Of a stretch of DNA of 64,000 bases, positions 37,631-49,746 are shown one piece after another; position 1 is the first letter of the stretch; every line of letters starts with the position of its first letter. A model generated the notes under the pieces. It saw nothing but the letters and a program-made list of their open reading frames with translations, ran no database searches and was not told where the DNA came from. A program made the translations under genes and the position numbers. The stretch comes from Loxodes magnus (Eukaryota > Ciliophora > Karyorelictea > Loxodida > Loxodidae): assembly GCA_946699065.1 (NCBI GenBank), contig CAMPDV010000110.1, positions 310,001 to 374,000 of the forward strand, in the 5' to 3' direction.

Positions 37631-39166
37631 CTTGAAAAATAAATATAATAAATAAATATTTTTCTGAGTTTATATTAAGATTTAAATAGTTGAAAAATTA
37701 GATTATAGCACTTTTTTACAATGAAACAGATCCATAATTATTATAAAGCTATAGATAATTAAAAAGAATTAATTAAATTTTATGAAGTAAAAGAAAAAAG
37801 TTATATAAATCTAAAATTTTTTAATTTAAATAAAAAATTTTATTTTATCTATTTGTTTAAACGTCTTAAAACTTTTGCTCTTAACTATTTATATAGCACG
37901 TCAAATGTTTTAATAAAATCTAAAGTATAAATAATTTAACTATTATAATTAAATTAATTAATATCTTATTTTAAATGGTTTTCCTTTTTTTAGGAAATAA
38001 ATTAAAAAATAGACTTAAATTATTTAAAGTCTATTTTATTATTATTTATTATAAAAAATAATTATAATATTAATTAATATATTTAAGCTTTATTTCCATA
38101 TAGGTTATAAAACTGTATTCACATTTCATTTATCAGCCCCAGCTTATATTGCTATTTATTTTCTATTTCTTCTAATTTTTATGCTTTTTCAATCTATCCA
38201 GATCTTTCTATCATTGTAGTAATTTTTTTTAACGTAAGAATATAAATTTTTCTTCTCAGTAGTTTTTAGTGAAAGCTTTTAATTCTTAAATCGAATTTTT
38301 AAACTGCCTTTAAGTATGAAATTTAAGACTAAGGCAGCTTTTGTTGTATGTAACATATTTAAAAAATCATTATTTTTTAAGTCTTAAAATTCCCAAATAA
38401 GATCTTTCAGGTCTTCACATAATTAAATATGCAAACATTTATCTAAGTCTTCACAGATGAAAATTTCAAAGCTTCTAATTTTGAAGAGTATTTATTATAA
38501 TTAATATTAGAAATTATTACTAAAGTTTCTAAATTTGCATTTATATTTTATTTCTCCTATCTTTAATTTATTTACTTTTTAATGTATAAATTAAAAATTA
38601 TCCCATTTCATTATCAATCTCTTCAAATCAAAAGCATTCATTTTACATCAATCTCATCTAATCTGTAGCATCTTAAAAAAACCTTTTTTAATTTTATATA
38701 AAACTTTATTCAAGAGATTTTTTAAGTCTTATTATAATAAAAATAATACATTTAATAATAATTAAAGCAGAAATAAAACTTTATAATTAACTAATAAAAA
38801 CATTTTACATTAAGTACATTTTTTACTTTTTCAGCTTTTATATCAAAGGATCAATTTTAAAAGCAAACTTATCCTTAGTATTTTTAAATATAATATAAAT
38901 AATGATTTAAAGTTTTGATGCTTTTTTCTAGATATATTAAATATTAATAAAGACAGTTTAGTTAAGGTAATTAAATATTTTCATTCCATAGTGTGGAATA
39001 AATAGTGATTTTTTATAATTGGGTACTTAGAAAATACTTATATATTGTAATTCTAAAATTTAAAATATATTTATTATTTAGCTAGCTTATTTTAAATATT
39101 TATCTTTAAACTTTTTTAAATCTTGTGTTAATTAATTTCAATATTTCCTTGTATAATAAATTTAAG
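37631..39166. other. AT-rich region with coding remnant near 38.1-38.5 kb
   Basis: Mostly very AT-rich. On the minus strand, 38126-38490 has a higher-GC segment reading CEDLDKCLHIQLCEDLKDLI and KTTEKKNLYSYVKKNYYNDR, ending at TGA 38126-38128. Further upstream pieces (NANLETLVIISNINYNKYSS) are in another frame. It looks like a short or decayed gene; no family recognised. Confidence 0.35.
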
Positions 39167-39925
39167 ATGGAACCAAAACAACTAGGAATAAAACTAAGTG
39201 CTAGCGGTAATAAGCCTAAAGAGTTCTATGCAAAGGAAAAGTAGTTTTCGAAATGTTTATACCTGAGAAAGGTACTTAAGAACAAAAAAGACAACTAAAC
39301 TCTTTATCATTTAATTCCTTTACTCCTAAATAAATACGAAATTTTAGTAAACATTTGTTATAACAATCCTTATTACTTACTACTAAATAAATATAGTAAA
39401 GATAATAATCCAAAATACGTAAATATTGTTTACTTGCAAGTAAAAATTAAAGAGGAAGATCAGCATTTTATTGTTCTTGGATTGTTTAAAGATGTTCCCA
39501 AAACTAGTGAAAATTTCAGAGCTTTATGTACTGGAGAGAAAAAAAATAGCAATTAAAAGCCCCTACATTATAAAAACTCCATTTTTCATAGAGTTATTCC
39601 AGATTTTATGATTTAAGGAGGTGATTTTACAAAATTTAACGGAACAGGAGGAGAAAGTATCTATGGAACAAAATTTGAAGATGAAAATTTTATTTACAAG
39701 CATGATAAAGTTGGAGTTTTATCAATGGCAAATGCTGGAAGAAACACTAATGGAAGCCAATTTTTCATAACTCTTGTATAATGTCCTTGACTTGATAATA
39801 GACATGTAGTTTTTGGAGAAGTAATTGAAGGAATGGAGGCAGTTAAAGCAATAGAAAGTTAAGGATCATAATCTGGTAATACAACGACAAGAGTTGAGAT
39901 AATTGATTGCGGCCAGTTTAAATGA
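39167..39925 (+). CDS. Cyclophilin-type peptidyl-prolyl isomerase
   Basis: 252 aa. The C-terminal 170 residues are a complete cyclophilin domain: [39 protein letters not shown] (catalytic Arg; the conserved Gln is TAA), [41 protein letters not shown] and the C-terminal [10 protein letters not shown]. The conserved Trp that contacts substrate and cyclosporin (residue 208, codon 39788-39790) is encoded by TGA, and the gene ends at TGA 39923-39925. It is the best internal proof of the genetic code. The first 80 or so residues are a basic extension ([20 protein letters not shown]) not typical of small cytosolic cyclophilins. Catalyses cis-trans isomerisation of Xaa-Pro bonds in protein folding. 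Confidence 0.95.
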
Positions 39926-40016
39926 GGAGGATTTTTAAATTTTAAATTTTAAATCTGAAAAAAATATTTAATAAAGTTATTTTTTAACTAAGAAGGAAGT
40001 TTTTTGAAAAAAAAAA

Positions 40017-40909
40017 TGGTAGAAGGTTTCAAAAAGGGCTTCTATACCACCTCTTTCTAAGCTAAAAAGGAAGCAAGAAACATAAATTTCTAAACACCAC
40101 ACGTCATCTTCCAAAACCAAACCTTCTTCTTAAACCATATAGGAACAACTCTAAGCAACACCCTCCAGACAACCCTAGAAACACTAACATGCAACAATAT
40201 CGACTGAGGACCTTCCCAAGAAGCAAAAGATTAGTAACTTTCAGGCCTAGATTAGGACATTCAACCCCTACATGGACCTCGGAGATCTCAATAAAGAACA
40301 AATCTTAGGAATGACGAAGGAGGAAATGGCTAAGCTTATCTTAGCATTAATAGGAAAAAATAAAGATCTGGAAAAACAGATTGAAGAACTAGCTTAAGAA
40401 CAGCAAGAGCATTTAGAAGATGAGGAAACCCATGCTCCTAGAAACTTAAACCAGGCTGCAATGAATATAAGAATTGACGAATTCGATAGGCAGCTGGAAC
40501 AATTATACGAATCGAATGAAAATATTCATATCAAATTGGAAAAATTAGAGACAAGTGTAAAATAATAGGCTATGCAATCTATCCCAATGGAGATCGAATA
40601 AGAGAATAATAAGCCAATTGAACAAACTAAAGAGAAATATTTTAGGAAAAAATGTTACATCTGCAGGAGAACAGATCACCTATGGAGACGATGCTGGAAG
40701 AGAAAGGAGATTTAATAGAAAATATGGAATGACCTAACCTAATTTTACCCAACCAGGAATGGAGAAATTTATAAGAAGAAAGCAAGCTATATGAAGAGAC
40801 AACCATTCCGAAAACTTGACAGTGAAGGGAGGAGAAGACCACCTAGAGATCAAGTTCCTATTGGTTGGATAGGGAAGTAGGAAGCTTTTAAGTAGACGAT
40901 CCTTCTTTA
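40017..40909 (+). mobile_element. Gag-like ORF copy 1 (coiled coil + CCHC), frame-broken
   Basis: Starts ATGGTAGAAGG..., giving EGFKKGFYTTS, which matches GGFKRGFYTTS of copy 2. The main frame then shifts once near 40060. The protein has a basic, Pro/Gln/Ser-rich N-terminus, an amphipathic coiled coil (DLEKQIEELAQEQQEHLEDE; DEFDRQLEQLYESN), the segment SIPMEIEQENNKP, a CCHC zinc knuckle at 40653-40694 (CYICRRTDHLWRRC, spacing C-x2-C-x4-H-x4-C), then FYPTRNGEIYKKK and a basic tail ending IGWIGKQEAF. This is the architecture of retroelement Gag/ORF1 proteins. Immediately downstream is a (TTTAA)n tract. No reverse transcriptase, RNase H or integrase motif follows. GC is higher than in the flanks. 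Confidence 0.7.
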
Positions 40910-41817
40910 ACACTTTAATTTAATTTAATTTAATTTAATTAATTTAATTTAATTTAATTTAATTAATTTAATTAAATTTAATAAAAAACTAAGAAGAAAA
41001 TATGTATTTTTAATATAAAATTTAAAGTAAAGACTAGAAATCCAAATAATAAACTTTAAAAATTATAAGGAAACATTTTTAACTCATTATATTTTATTTA
41101 TCATTACAGAGTTAAAAAAAATTTGAACGTTTTACATCTAATAATTAATTTATAAAATAAAATAAAAAAGAAAAGAAACAATAAAAATAAAAATCACATT
41201 ATAATTAAAAATGAAAATAATTGAATAGAAAAAATTATGATAAATTTAACAAGATTAAATAATATATCAATTTTATCATATTAACTTAATTTAATGTAAA
41301 CTGCAAATTGAATTAAATATAGAAAAAAAACTTAAAATAATTAAATAATAAAGTAGAAAGTGTTGAAAATGAATGAGAACTATTTTATAACTTCAGATTG
41401 AAGAGAGTATTTTTAAAACAAAAAATAATATAATCTAGTAATTTTTTAAACTCTTTATTAATTCATTATAAAATATTTTTGCATATCACTAATTTCATTA
41501 TAATTCTTAAATTTATTTTATAAAGTTAATCATATTTTTAAATATAATTTTATATAATAAATGTATATGATGATTATTATGCTATATCCAATAAGCTAAA
41601 TCTAATAATTTTGCAAATTTGTAAATTTCTTTCTATTAATGATAATCTTACTTGCTATAATGGTTTAAATGTATAACCTAGATAATATTTCAAAAGTTAT
41701 GCAATTTTTCTTAATGTTATAAGTTTTTTTACTAAGTTAAATTATGTTATAAAATGATTTCTTTTAAAATTTCTAGTCAAGATAGTATAAATTCAAAGCA
41801 GATTCTAAAATTATAAT
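40910..41817. repeat. (TTTAA)n microsatellite and AT-rich spacer
   Basis: 40911-40985 is a pentanucleotide tract (TTTAA units with occasional TTAA interruptions) directly after Gag-like copy 1; a short version also occurs at 54703-54721. The tract could be the element's 3' tail or a pre-existing target. The remainder to 41817 is very AT-rich with no recognised gene. Confidence 0.6.
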
Positions 41818-44800
41818 ATGGAACTAAAATAGTCGGAAGTTAGTTTGAGCCAAGAACTATAAGTAGTAAACAGCAAATAAGAGCTACTAATCCAAGAAAT
41901 TCCAGTGAAAAGCAATGCTTTTTTAATTTTAGATATTTTACTAAAAGAGCAATATGTAACAACATAAAATAATGCTTATAACCAAAATGCTATTAAATTG
42001 TTCTTTTTCAATTACTTGGTTAATTTCATAACTAATCCCTTATCGTAAAAAATTAACTATTTATGGAATCTATGAAATGATAAAAAACTTAAACATCAAG
42101 AAGTCTAAAATATAATTGACTGGAAGGATGAAGGTTTGATTTAGTCTAAGGAAACAAATGATTTTTTCTTTAAGTTATATAAATATGATGCACATATGAA
42201 TTAGAAATATGAGTAATCAATTTTGGATAAATCAAATGACATTCAAAATAAATAGAAAAATAATTATGTAAATATAATGTTAAAGCCAGAAATTAAAACC
42301 TGGGAAATAAAATAGTGAGGATCATTATAAAATAAAACTAAGTAAGTTTTGCTAACTTAATTAAACATTCCTTAGTTAGATGAAGATTCTAAAATTCTAA
42401 TTAGCAGAGCTAAATTACCTATTTATTAACTAGAAAGAGATTTCGATAACTAAAATATAATTAAAATAAGAAAAAAAAAGTTTATAAAAGAGCAATTACA
42501 AAAATAGTTTTATGATATTAAGCAGTCATAAGAATTATATCAAGAATTTACAGACTTGCTTGAAAGAAAATTTGATATAGTTCAGATAACTTATGCTTTT
42601 CTCATTAAAAATTAGCTAGGATTAAATAATTATAAATTAATTAAAATAAGCAACAAATTTCCTTAACAAATACCTTAACAGCAAATCTATTAATACAATG
42701 CTAAAGATAATTTAGATAGAGAGGAAGATTTTTAGAATCAACTTAAAAATTTAATTAATCATGCAGACTTTAAAAGCATATTTTACAGTAAACAAATAAT
42801 CTAATATGAAATCATACTTTAAGGTTTTTGGATAACATCTACTATAAAAAATTAGTAATAGTAAGTATAATAAGGATAAACTAAAACAGAATTCATTATA
42901 TAGAAATCGGAAATTATAAAGGTAGTTAACTATTTTTTTGAGGTTTCATTTTAACTTAAAAGCACTTTATTAGAAGATTAATTTTTATTATAAGAAAATT
43001 AACTCTTTGATCAATAGAATGTTATCTAAAATAAATAGAAACTATTGCAAATGAAATAAAATGAATAAATAAAAGACCGAAGTATAAAGCTTTAATAAGA
43101 AGGACAATAAGAAATACCCTCTAGTTGTTATGAAGACTTCAATGAAAATAAAGAATATCAATTAAAAGAAAAAGAAATTCCTCAAGGCTTTATAGTTTAC
43201 TAAATAGTTAATTATTCAAATAATCCAAAGGAATGAACTCACTATAAAAGCATTTCAACTAAAAGAATTTTAGAATTTTGTGAGAAAATATTTAAAGATA
43301 AAAGCTAAGCATAAGATTTTGCAAATAAATTAGATCATTTTAATGTAATTTAGCTTATTTATCTAAAGATGTTTGAAAATGTAAAAGGCTTTAATTAATT
43401 TGTTACTTCAATAAGCATACTAAGTAATTTAAATGATGGTATTAACAAAAATGTTATAAGAAATCTAATAGAAGAAAATTAAAACAATTTGATATACCAT
43501 TAAATTGAAAGAAGCTTATGCTAAATATTAGAAAATATAAAATATATTATTATAGTTGATAACGAGAAACTTATTTTTTGAATGTAACTAGACTAAGAGA
43601 AATAAATAATAAGTTCACCCTATATACAAAATTAGATCAGTTAAAAAACATTTGAAGAGATAATTTAGAAATCTAAGTCAAACTGAAATAAATTAATAAT
43701 TACTGTTGAAGATAATAGAATAAATTAAGGGTGATCACTATTCTCTTATTGGGTGGATTAATAAATGAAGATATATTTTAATGAAAATAATAAATGCAAT
43801 ATAAAAACTAATTTAGAATTTTGGAAATGATAGCATAAATTTCCTTAATGTATTTTCATAAAAGACATATATGAAAAACCTGACGAAAAGGCATAAAATA
43901 AAATTTAAAACAAATAAGAAATCAAAGATCATACTAAAATTATATTAGTTTAAAAAGGATAATAGAAAAGAGTAATAAAACTAGTGAAGTATAATAATAA
44001 TCCTAACTACATAGAGCAAATTATACAGAAATTAAGGCAAAATGAAAATTATAAAAATTACTGTTGTGAGATATTTAATTTCGAAATTAATAAAGAAGAA
44101 AAATACTATTGAATTGAAATGGAATACTGTGAAAAAGGAACTTTAGATTATTTTATCTAAAAAAGACAAAAAAGATAATTTAGTTTAGAAGAAATTTATA
44201 ATATGGCTTAACTTTTAATAAACGCTTTTGCTTTTCTTTAGGATTTAGAAATTTATCACTCAGATATTAAGCCAAAAAATATTTTCATAGATTCTTTAGA
44301 TAATTTCAAGATAGGTGACTTTGATTTTTCAGATCCGCAGCAATAACTTTAAGACTAAAAAGAACAAGCATATACACAAGGGTATTAATCTCCTTAAATA
44401 GAATAAAAATAAAAAAGAAATGCTTACAAATCAGATGTTTACTCTTTAGGAATGACTTTACTCGAAATAATCACTCTTAATACTAGATACTAGCATTAGT
44501 AGTTAAACTAATAAAACTCGCTTAATATTTCTCTATATATAAAACTTTAAGCTATAATTGAACCTTTTTAAGATAAAAACCTATTATTTCTTCTATTTAT
44601 AATGCTTTAGGGAGATGAAAATTTAAGAAAAGACTTTTAAGAACTACGAAATTTAAATATAAGGAATCTAAATTAGGATTTTTAAATGTATGGACTATAC
44701 TAAGAATAAGAAAATTAGCTGATTGATATTTAAATGATATAGAAAGTATATCAAGAAGTTAAATTGATTTAATAAAATGACTTTTAATGTTATGATATAA

Positions 44801-46911
44801 AAAGTTCTTAAAAATGCAATAGAAGTTAATTTCTATCTTCCAGTTTTTTCAGTTATAACTCTAGATCTATGAATCAAAGTAATTAAAATTCTAAATAATA
44901 ACCAATTAAAACACAGGCTAATTAAATAAGCACTTAATCACTTAATAAACATAATGAAAGTATAAAATGAGATGAAATTCCTTATCTATAACTAGAAGGA
45001 ATTAAAAATAAGTTCAAAAAGAAATTTTACTTAATAGAGATAATGTAACAAAAGCTATATGCTAAAAGAGAGCATTGGCAAACAAATTTTCAATAAATTT
45101 AATATTAAAATAAAGTTTTTATAGGTTAATTAAATGAAAGCTAAACTCCAGATGGATTAGGTAGAATACTCTAAAAAAATTAGTACTATGAAGGTAATTT
45201 CAAGTAATTTAAATAAGGAATAGGTATCGAAATAGATTTAAATGATGAAAAAGTACTTTATGTGTAATATGAATCTGGAGAGATCAAGAATCAATTTCTT
45301 ATTATGAAAAAAAATGATGAAAATCAATGTCTTTTACTAAATCAAAATATCAGAATTCCTTACTTAAAAACGAAACCTGGTCTTGATATTTTAATGAATA
45401 ATTAATAAGAAATGTGAACAGATATTCACTAAGATAGTTTATATTTCGTCTATTAATATTAAAGTGATTAATCAATTTATACCGGGTAAGTAAATAATAA
45501 TAAGTAACCACATGGAAAAGGAAGATTATTTCATTTTTTTAAATAATTCTATTATGAAGGAAACTTTAATAATGGACTAAAAGATGGTAAAGGAATTTTC
45601 ATAGACTTATAGAGAAAAAGAATTTTTGTTGCAAGTTTTGATTAAGATTATATGAAATGTTAATAAGACTTCTAAATAGAAATAAAAAAAGAAAATTTAT
45701 GTTGCTAAGTGTGTAAAACCAAATAATGCTATCTTGCTAATGACTGCAATTGCCATTCCTTAAATATAACCAAAGAAGAAAAATATATTTAGACATTGAA
45801 AATTTAAAATCAACTGAAAAGAGATTTAATTACTAATAATCTATATTTTAGTAAACTAAAATTAGAGTAAAATACCACTTAAAGAGATATATAAAACACG
45901 TAGATGTAATTTACTCAGTTTTACTAACTACAAGAGTATATTAATTTAGTTAATTGTAGTACAGATCATTAAAAATATAGACATAATATTCTAGCAAAAG
46001 GAAATTTTATTTACTACAAAGATTAAGAAAAAAGCAAAATAAGTTGCTATGATATTCAATCAAGATAATCCTATTAGTATTATCAAAATAAAAGTGAAAA
46101 AATAGAAATGCTAGCATTTGATATTTATGATCCTCTTAGATTAATAATGTTTTTCACTAAGTAAGGATATTTATTCATTATTAAGGATAATGAAATTAAG
46201 TAAAAAAAACTATATTAATAGAATGACTTTGATGCTTTAAGTCATATTTAGTTTACAAAAGTAAATTAAGATTTAAAAATTTTAGGAAATTTTGGCAGAT
46301 AACTTTTAATTAGAGATTTAGAAAAGCTACATATATAATATTTTTTGTTTAATGATATTTTTAATCATGCTGCTATCTCTCCTGATTCTAAATTAATTGC
46401 TTTAGTTGGAAATTAATAAGAACCAATTTTGATTGATTTTGAAAGCAACAAATAAATTTCTAATTTTGGAATCAATTATAAAAATAATTACTTTACTGTT
46501 GATTGGAATTAAGCTAATTAATATTAATTTGCAACTGCTTGTGAAGATGGAACTTGTAAAATATGAGATATAAAGATGACTAGCTAACCGTTAAAAATTC
46601 TATATGCAGATTGTGAAAGCGTGTATAACTGTCAATTCTCTAAGTGTGGTTAGTTTCTTACATTATCTGAAGATTTCTTTTTGCATATATATGATACTTA
46701 AAATTATAGTAATTACTAAAGAATAGAGCAATGTGGAAGTATAATAGGATTTGCTTATTCGGAAAACAATGAATAAAACCTTTGAATTGGAGTAAAAAAT
46801 GAAGAACAATAATTTTTAGTAGAATATCGGAAAAGTAAATATTCTTAATATTGGGGATAAATTTAGGGAAGAAAAGAATAGTTTCAACAAAAGGATTTAT
46901 TTTAAGAGTGA
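41818..46911 (+). CDS. Protein kinase / MORN / WD-like fusion protein
   Basis: 1,697 aa in one frame from ATG 41818 to TGA 46909-46911, intronless. The N-terminal 700 residues are helical and Gln/Asn/Lys rich. The kinase domain covers about 714-940: KRVIKLVKYNN (VAIK-like Lys), EMEYCEKGTLDYFI, YHSDIKPKNIFI (catalytic Asp present, HRD Arg is Ser), GDFDFSDP in place of DFG, and SDVYSLGMTLLEI. MORN-type repeats follow at about 1095-1280: YYEGNFKQFKQGIGIEID, PHGKGRLF, YYEGNFNNGLKDGKGIF. The C-terminal part has WD-like blades (FATACEDGTCKIWDI, CQFSKCGQFLTL). At least a dozen internal TGA read as Trp, including the WD Trp. The DFD variant suggests altered Mg2+ binding. Low GC for a gene of this size, yet the domains are unmistakable. 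Confidence 0.82.
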
Positions 46912-49165
46912 AAAATAGCAATCTATACTTTTATATTTAAAAATAAAATAAAAATTTATTAAATATTAATTAATAATAATCAAAACTTAACTATATTTAA
47001 TTTTTCTTTTCTTTTTAATTTATATATTCAAATATATTTACAATTAAAAATATTTATCTTACTGTGCTAGCAAGTTCTATATTTTTAAAATTTTGTTAGT
47101 TAATGATTGCTATGCTTCAAAAAAAGATATTGATTTGGGTATTTCTAAATTAAATTATAGATTTTTTGTTTATTCTTAAGAAACTCTGAAGGATAAGAAC
47201 ATAAAATATTTTTCCTTTTTATGTTGAATTTTTGACTTTAAACAATTTGTTAGAAGGAAGATATATAATTAAAAGAATATCTTTAATTTAATAAATTTGA
47301 AAAAAATTATCAAAATATTTAAATATAAGCAATTTAAATAAAGATTAAAACTACCTTATATAGCAATTTATCTAAAGAAAATAAATTTTCTTAAATATCA
47401 GCTTTTAATATCCTAATAATTTTATATTATTTTTAGTTCTTTAATTTTAGTCAATACATTTTTTAAAATTAAAAGAAATAATTAATTCTCAACATGATAT
47501 TTAATTCCTAAAATATTTTATTTATATAATATATATTTTAAAGAAGAGATAATTTTAGTGTTTATAATATCACTTATTAATAAATATTTCATGCAATATT
47601 TCTAAATAATTATATTAAAAAAAGGAGAATATTTTTTATTTCTAGAATAACTTTTTTTATTTTAATAATTTTTCTATTATAAAAGACACTTATTTAATTA
47701 TAATTTAAGATTAAAATTTTGTATTTAAAAAGAAATAAATGTTTATATAAAAACAGTTAATTAGATTCTAAGTTTAACCTTAATAATTTTATAAATAAAA
47801 TGTTAATTTTAAGGTTTATTCTTATCTAATATAATTTAGAAATAAAAATAGGAAGCTTTTAAATGCATAATCTTACATATTTGCATAATATATTGATTTT
47901 ATTTTTATATAATATTTTCATTTTAGATCTTACTATATAATAAGTAAATATTTATTATATATATTTTAGTAATCATCTACCATTTATATTAAAAATGTAA
48001 TTATAAGTATTAATGCTTATAAAAGATACTGAAATTAATTTAAAATTAAAGATTTAAAGAAATAAATTTTTAATTTAAATCCTTCTAATTTTTAGTTAAT
48101 TTTTGTCTTTTGATTTTTAAATTAAAATTAGTTGAGATTCTATGCTACTTTTAAAAGAAATTATTAACTACTTATATAAAATTTCTTAATCTTGATAAGC
48201 AAAAATCCATTCAACTAAGAATAAAGCAAATAATACATTTGTGAATCCATAATAGTATTAGTTTGTTAGGTTATTAATTTAATTTTTATGCCTTTATAAA
48301 GTAAAATTTTAAATAATATATAAAAGATACAAGAAATTTTATTATGCTAAATTTTCTATAAGAAAGAGGATTTTTTATTTAATATAGGAAGTAAATATTT
48401 AAAATTAGAGAATTTAGTCACAAATTTCATTAAAGAAATTAAAAAAAAGTTTTCATTAAATGTAAACCGAATAACTACAAATTTACTTTATTAGAAATTA
48501 TCTTTTTGAAAGATATTATTAAATGAATAATATTTAGCCATATTTCTTTTTAAATTTTTTAATTCTGAGATTTAAAAATATAAGAATCTAGCTTTATCAC
48601 ATAGAAATTAAGATTAAATTATAATATTCTTATCTTAAATTTTTAATTAATAGTTCTTATAAAAATATGAAATTTGTTTAATACTTTGATGATTTTTAAA
48701 ATTAAAATAATAATTAAAAATAAATTTAAAATTGTTTTAAATATAAAACAGACTATTATAATTAACTAATACCGTGGTTTTTAAAAAATTTACTTCAAAA
48801 ATAGTTTTCAGATAAAATTAATTCAATAAAATTTATAAAGATTGTAAATTATGAAAATTTTAATAATCTAAATATTATTAAAACAGTTGAATTTTAATTG
48901 AGCTTTAAATAGAAAAACAATTATCAAAATGAAATAAAAAAATAAATTTGTTGCAATATAATTATATTTAGTTATACATAATTAATTCAAAAATGTATAA
49001 TTTTTTATGATAGTTAAATAATTAAATATTAAGAAAAATTAAATGGAATTATCCAGAGTTCAAATTAGGTACATTATACTAAGAGCTTTTCTATAAACAA
49101 TTTTATATTTATAATACTAATTTGACTAATATTAATTTATTTTAACATTATAGTAAATTTAAAAC
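46912..49165. other. AT-rich spacer, no gene seen
   Basis: About 2.25 kb of extremely AT-rich DNA with homopolymer runs and no motif-bearing frame, RNA gene or clear dispersed repeat that I could detect. Confidence 0.65.
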
Positions 49166-49480
49166 TTTAATAATTGAAAAGATGGTGGGAGCTGAGAATG
49201 ACCTTCGTGACAACACTTTCTGGTTTTATGGCTAGGAACAAGTTCCTTTCCTGTCGCTGAGAAAGTCCCTGGTCAGAGTCATTTTCTGAAGGGAAAACTG
49301 TCTTTTAGATTATCCGCTCTTGGTAGGGGTTTGAAGCCTGGCTGTTCATAGGGATGGAGCTCCCTAGCAGCTGTGCCTTGAGCACAACAGGATATCCACG
49401 TTATTCCATAAAAAGAGAACGTTGGGTCGTGCAATCGGAAACTCCTTTCCGGTCCAAAAACTTTTTTAGTTTAAATTAAT
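49166..49480 (+). repeat. 315-bp GC-rich structured repeat, copy 1 (RNA candidate)
   Basis: About 94% identical by eye to 63147-63461. Both copies begin TTTAATAATTGAAAAGATGG and end GGTCCAAAAACTTTTTTAG, a T-run compatible with a Pol III terminator on the plus strand. The 275-nt core is GC-rich and self-complementary. GGGAGCT near the 5' end can pair with AGCTCCC near 49358. A GGAA-CAAG-TTCC hairpin (copy 2: GGAA-GAAA-TTCC, a GNRA loop on the plus strand) and a CGGAAA....TTTCCG hairpin near the 3' end are present. The nearly invariant core and loop changes favour an RNA gene or a Pol III SINE-like repeat. I tried RNase P/MRP and SRP RNA signatures and could not establish either. Confidence 0.65.
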
Positions 49481-49541
49481 TAATTAAATTTTAGTCTTTA
49501 GATAAATTTATGAAACTAGTAATTATTATATAAAATATGGA

Positions 49542-49705
49542 TGTCGGCCGTGGTCGGAAGAACTAGTTGGTAATCTATTGTAGTGTGTACTACATTGCAA
49601 GTAATCAAGCACTAGATGCCACCACTGGAAAAGGTGGATAAGCTCGGAAGAGAAAGTCTAACTTGCCCAAAGATTCTCGCTAGCAGTATGAACGTTTGTC
49701 CGACA
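49542..49705 (+). ncRNA. Unidentified 164-nt structured RNA candidate
   Basis: The ends pair (TGTCGG at 49542-49547 with CCGACA at 49700-49705) and enclose several hairpins: TGTAGT-GTGT-ACTACA, CCACC...GGTGG, CTC-GGAA-GAG with a GGAA tetraloop, and GAGAA...TTCTC. GC content is far above the flanks. A T6 run follows at 49731-49736. The two ends, the hairpins and the terminator all suggest a Pol III transcript of about 165-190 nt. It is not a tRNA, 5S rRNA or a spliceosomal U RNA by sequence. I see no telomere-template-like segment. Strand is inferred from the tetraloop and T-run. Confidence 0.5.
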
Positions 49706-49746
49706 AGCCTTCTTATTAATTACTAATTCTTTTTTGGATCTTATTC

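Noticed and set aside
40104..40842. Minus-strand ORFs of 65 and 66 codons
   Set aside because: Antisense shadows of Gag-like copy 1, which has the coiled coil and zinc knuckle on the plus strand.
49166..49480. RNase P, RNase MRP or SRP RNA
   Set aside because: Short look-alikes (GAGAAAGTCCC; a GGAG loop) were seen, but the full conserved cores (P4 pairing, SRP helix 8 AGCA loop) could not be assembled. Kept as unidentified.
49542..49705. Telomerase RNA
   Set aside because: Length fits, but there is no segment resembling a ciliate telomeric template and no pseudoknot could be argued.
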